A stretch of 12,896 nt of DNA from Holophagaceae bacterium (GTDB lineage Bacteria; Acidobacteriota; Holophagae; Holophagales; Holophagaceae): the NCBI GenBank assembly GCA_003538615.1, contig DPRT01000159.1:7262-20157 (forward strand), written 5' to 3'. Shown piece by piece: positions 12,431 through 12,896 of the stretch. Below the pieces are notes generated by a model that did no database searches, was not told where the DNA came from, and was given only the letters and a program-made list of their open reading frames with translations. The translations under genes and the position numbers were made by a program. Numbering within the stretch: the stretch's first letter is position 1; each line of letters opens with the position of its first letter.

Positions 12431-12896
12431 ATGGCAGGCAAACTGATCGGCATAGATCTGGGCACGACCAACAGCTGCGTCTGCGTGATGGAGAGCGGGG
12501 ATTCGCGCGTGATCCCCAACCGCGAGGGCAGCCGCACCACCCCTTCCGTCGTGGCCTTCACCGACAAGGGCGACGTGCTGGTGGGCCACATCGCCAAGCG
12601 CCAGGCCGTCACCAATCCTCAGCGCACCCTGTTCGCCGTGAAGCGGCTCATCGGGCAGCGCTTCCAGGCCCCCAAGGTGCAGGAAGCCGTGGCCCGCCTC
12701 CCCTTTCCCGTGGTGGCGGCCCCCAACGGGGACGCATGGGTGCGGGTGGGAGAGCGGGACTACGCGCCGCCCGAGGTCACGGCCATCGTCCTCCGTTCGC
12801 TGAAGCAGGCGGCGGAGGCGTTCCTCCACGAGGATGTGACGGATGCCGTGATCACGGTGCCCGCCTATTTCGATGACGCCCAGCGCCAGGCCACCA
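12431..12896 (+). CDS. dnaK: Molecular chaperone DnaK (Hsp70), N-terminal part, cut by window end
   Basis: ATG 12431 has GGAG nine bases upstream. The 155 complete codons read [20 protein letters not shown], the phosphate-1 ATP-binding loop; then [45 protein letters not shown], and [19 protein letters not shown] followed by [17 protein letters not shown] at the edge. These cover lobe I of the Hsp70 ATPase domain without gaps or frameshifts. Asp replaces the more usual Asn in YFNDAQRQAT, a variant also known in good DnaKs. Position after hrcA and grpE supports the main DnaK rather than a paralogue. DnaJ would be expected beyond the right edge. Confidence 0.97.
   Translation, partial: MAGKLIGIDLGTTNSCVCVMESGDSRVIPNREGSRTTPSVVAFTDKGDVLVGHIAKRQAVTNPQRTLFAVKRLIGQRFQAPKVQEAVARLPFPVVAAPNGDAWVRVGERDYAPPEVTAIVLRSLKQAAEAFLHEDVTDAVITVPAYFDDAQRQAT

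Overview
The window is GC-rich DNA with short AT-rich islands between genes. It looks like a free-living, diderm (outer-membrane) bacterium. The mix of a PadR-HAAS module, an FtsX-type permease remnant, a DUF4402/PapD-like secretion pair, an Ig-repeat DUF3494 lipoprotein and the hrcA-grpE-dnaK order fits Acidobacteriota, perhaps class Holophagae (Geothrix-like). That placement is inference from gene content and base composition; nothing in the window proves it.

Layout. (1) 1-903, minus strand: a DUF4402 secreted subunit gene (361-903), then the start of a PapD-like periplasmic chaperone gene (309 to beyond the left edge). A terminator-like hairpin sits between them and touches the chaperone start codon. 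(2) 904-1358: non-coding leader with a nested set of inverted repeats. (3) 1359-2333, minus: a six-helix YihY/BrkB inner-membrane protein. (4) 2334-3507: over 1.1 kb with no confident large gene; it holds AT-rich islands, one short proline-rich ORF with a good ribosome binding site, and a run of hairpins. (5) 3508-6390, plus: a 960-residue predicted lipoprotein with six Ig-like (Big_5/SbsA-type) repeats and a C-terminal ice-binding-like DUF3494 domain, closed by a 17-bp hairpin. (6) 6434-6928: remnant of an FtsX-type ABC permease and the promoter region of the next operon. (7) 6929-8019, plus: PadR regulator and HAAS-domain membrane protein. (8) 8053-9653, plus: housekeeping genes rpmE (L31) and prfA (RF1), each with its own intrinsic terminator. 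(9) 9687-10529, minus: coiled-coil/glycine-zipper lipoprotein, convergent with prfA and divergent from hrcA. (10) 10583 to right edge, plus: heat-shock cluster hrcA-grpE-dnaK (dnaK cut by the window end).

How the parts work together. The right half is core machinery: ribosome, translation termination and the DnaK-GrpE chaperone system with its HrcA repressor. The left half is envelope and accessory: a chaperone-dependent secreted subunit, a large repeat-built surface lipoprotein, and a small regulator/membrane-sensor pair next to a decayed transporter. No tRNA, rRNA, CRISPR array or insertion sequence was seen. The most interesting items are the hairpin controlling the DUF4402/chaperone junction, the repeat-built DUF3494 lipoprotein with its structured upstream region, and the heat-shock cluster, which lacks a visible CIRCE but has a 12-bp palindrome before dnaK and a probable leaderless grpE.
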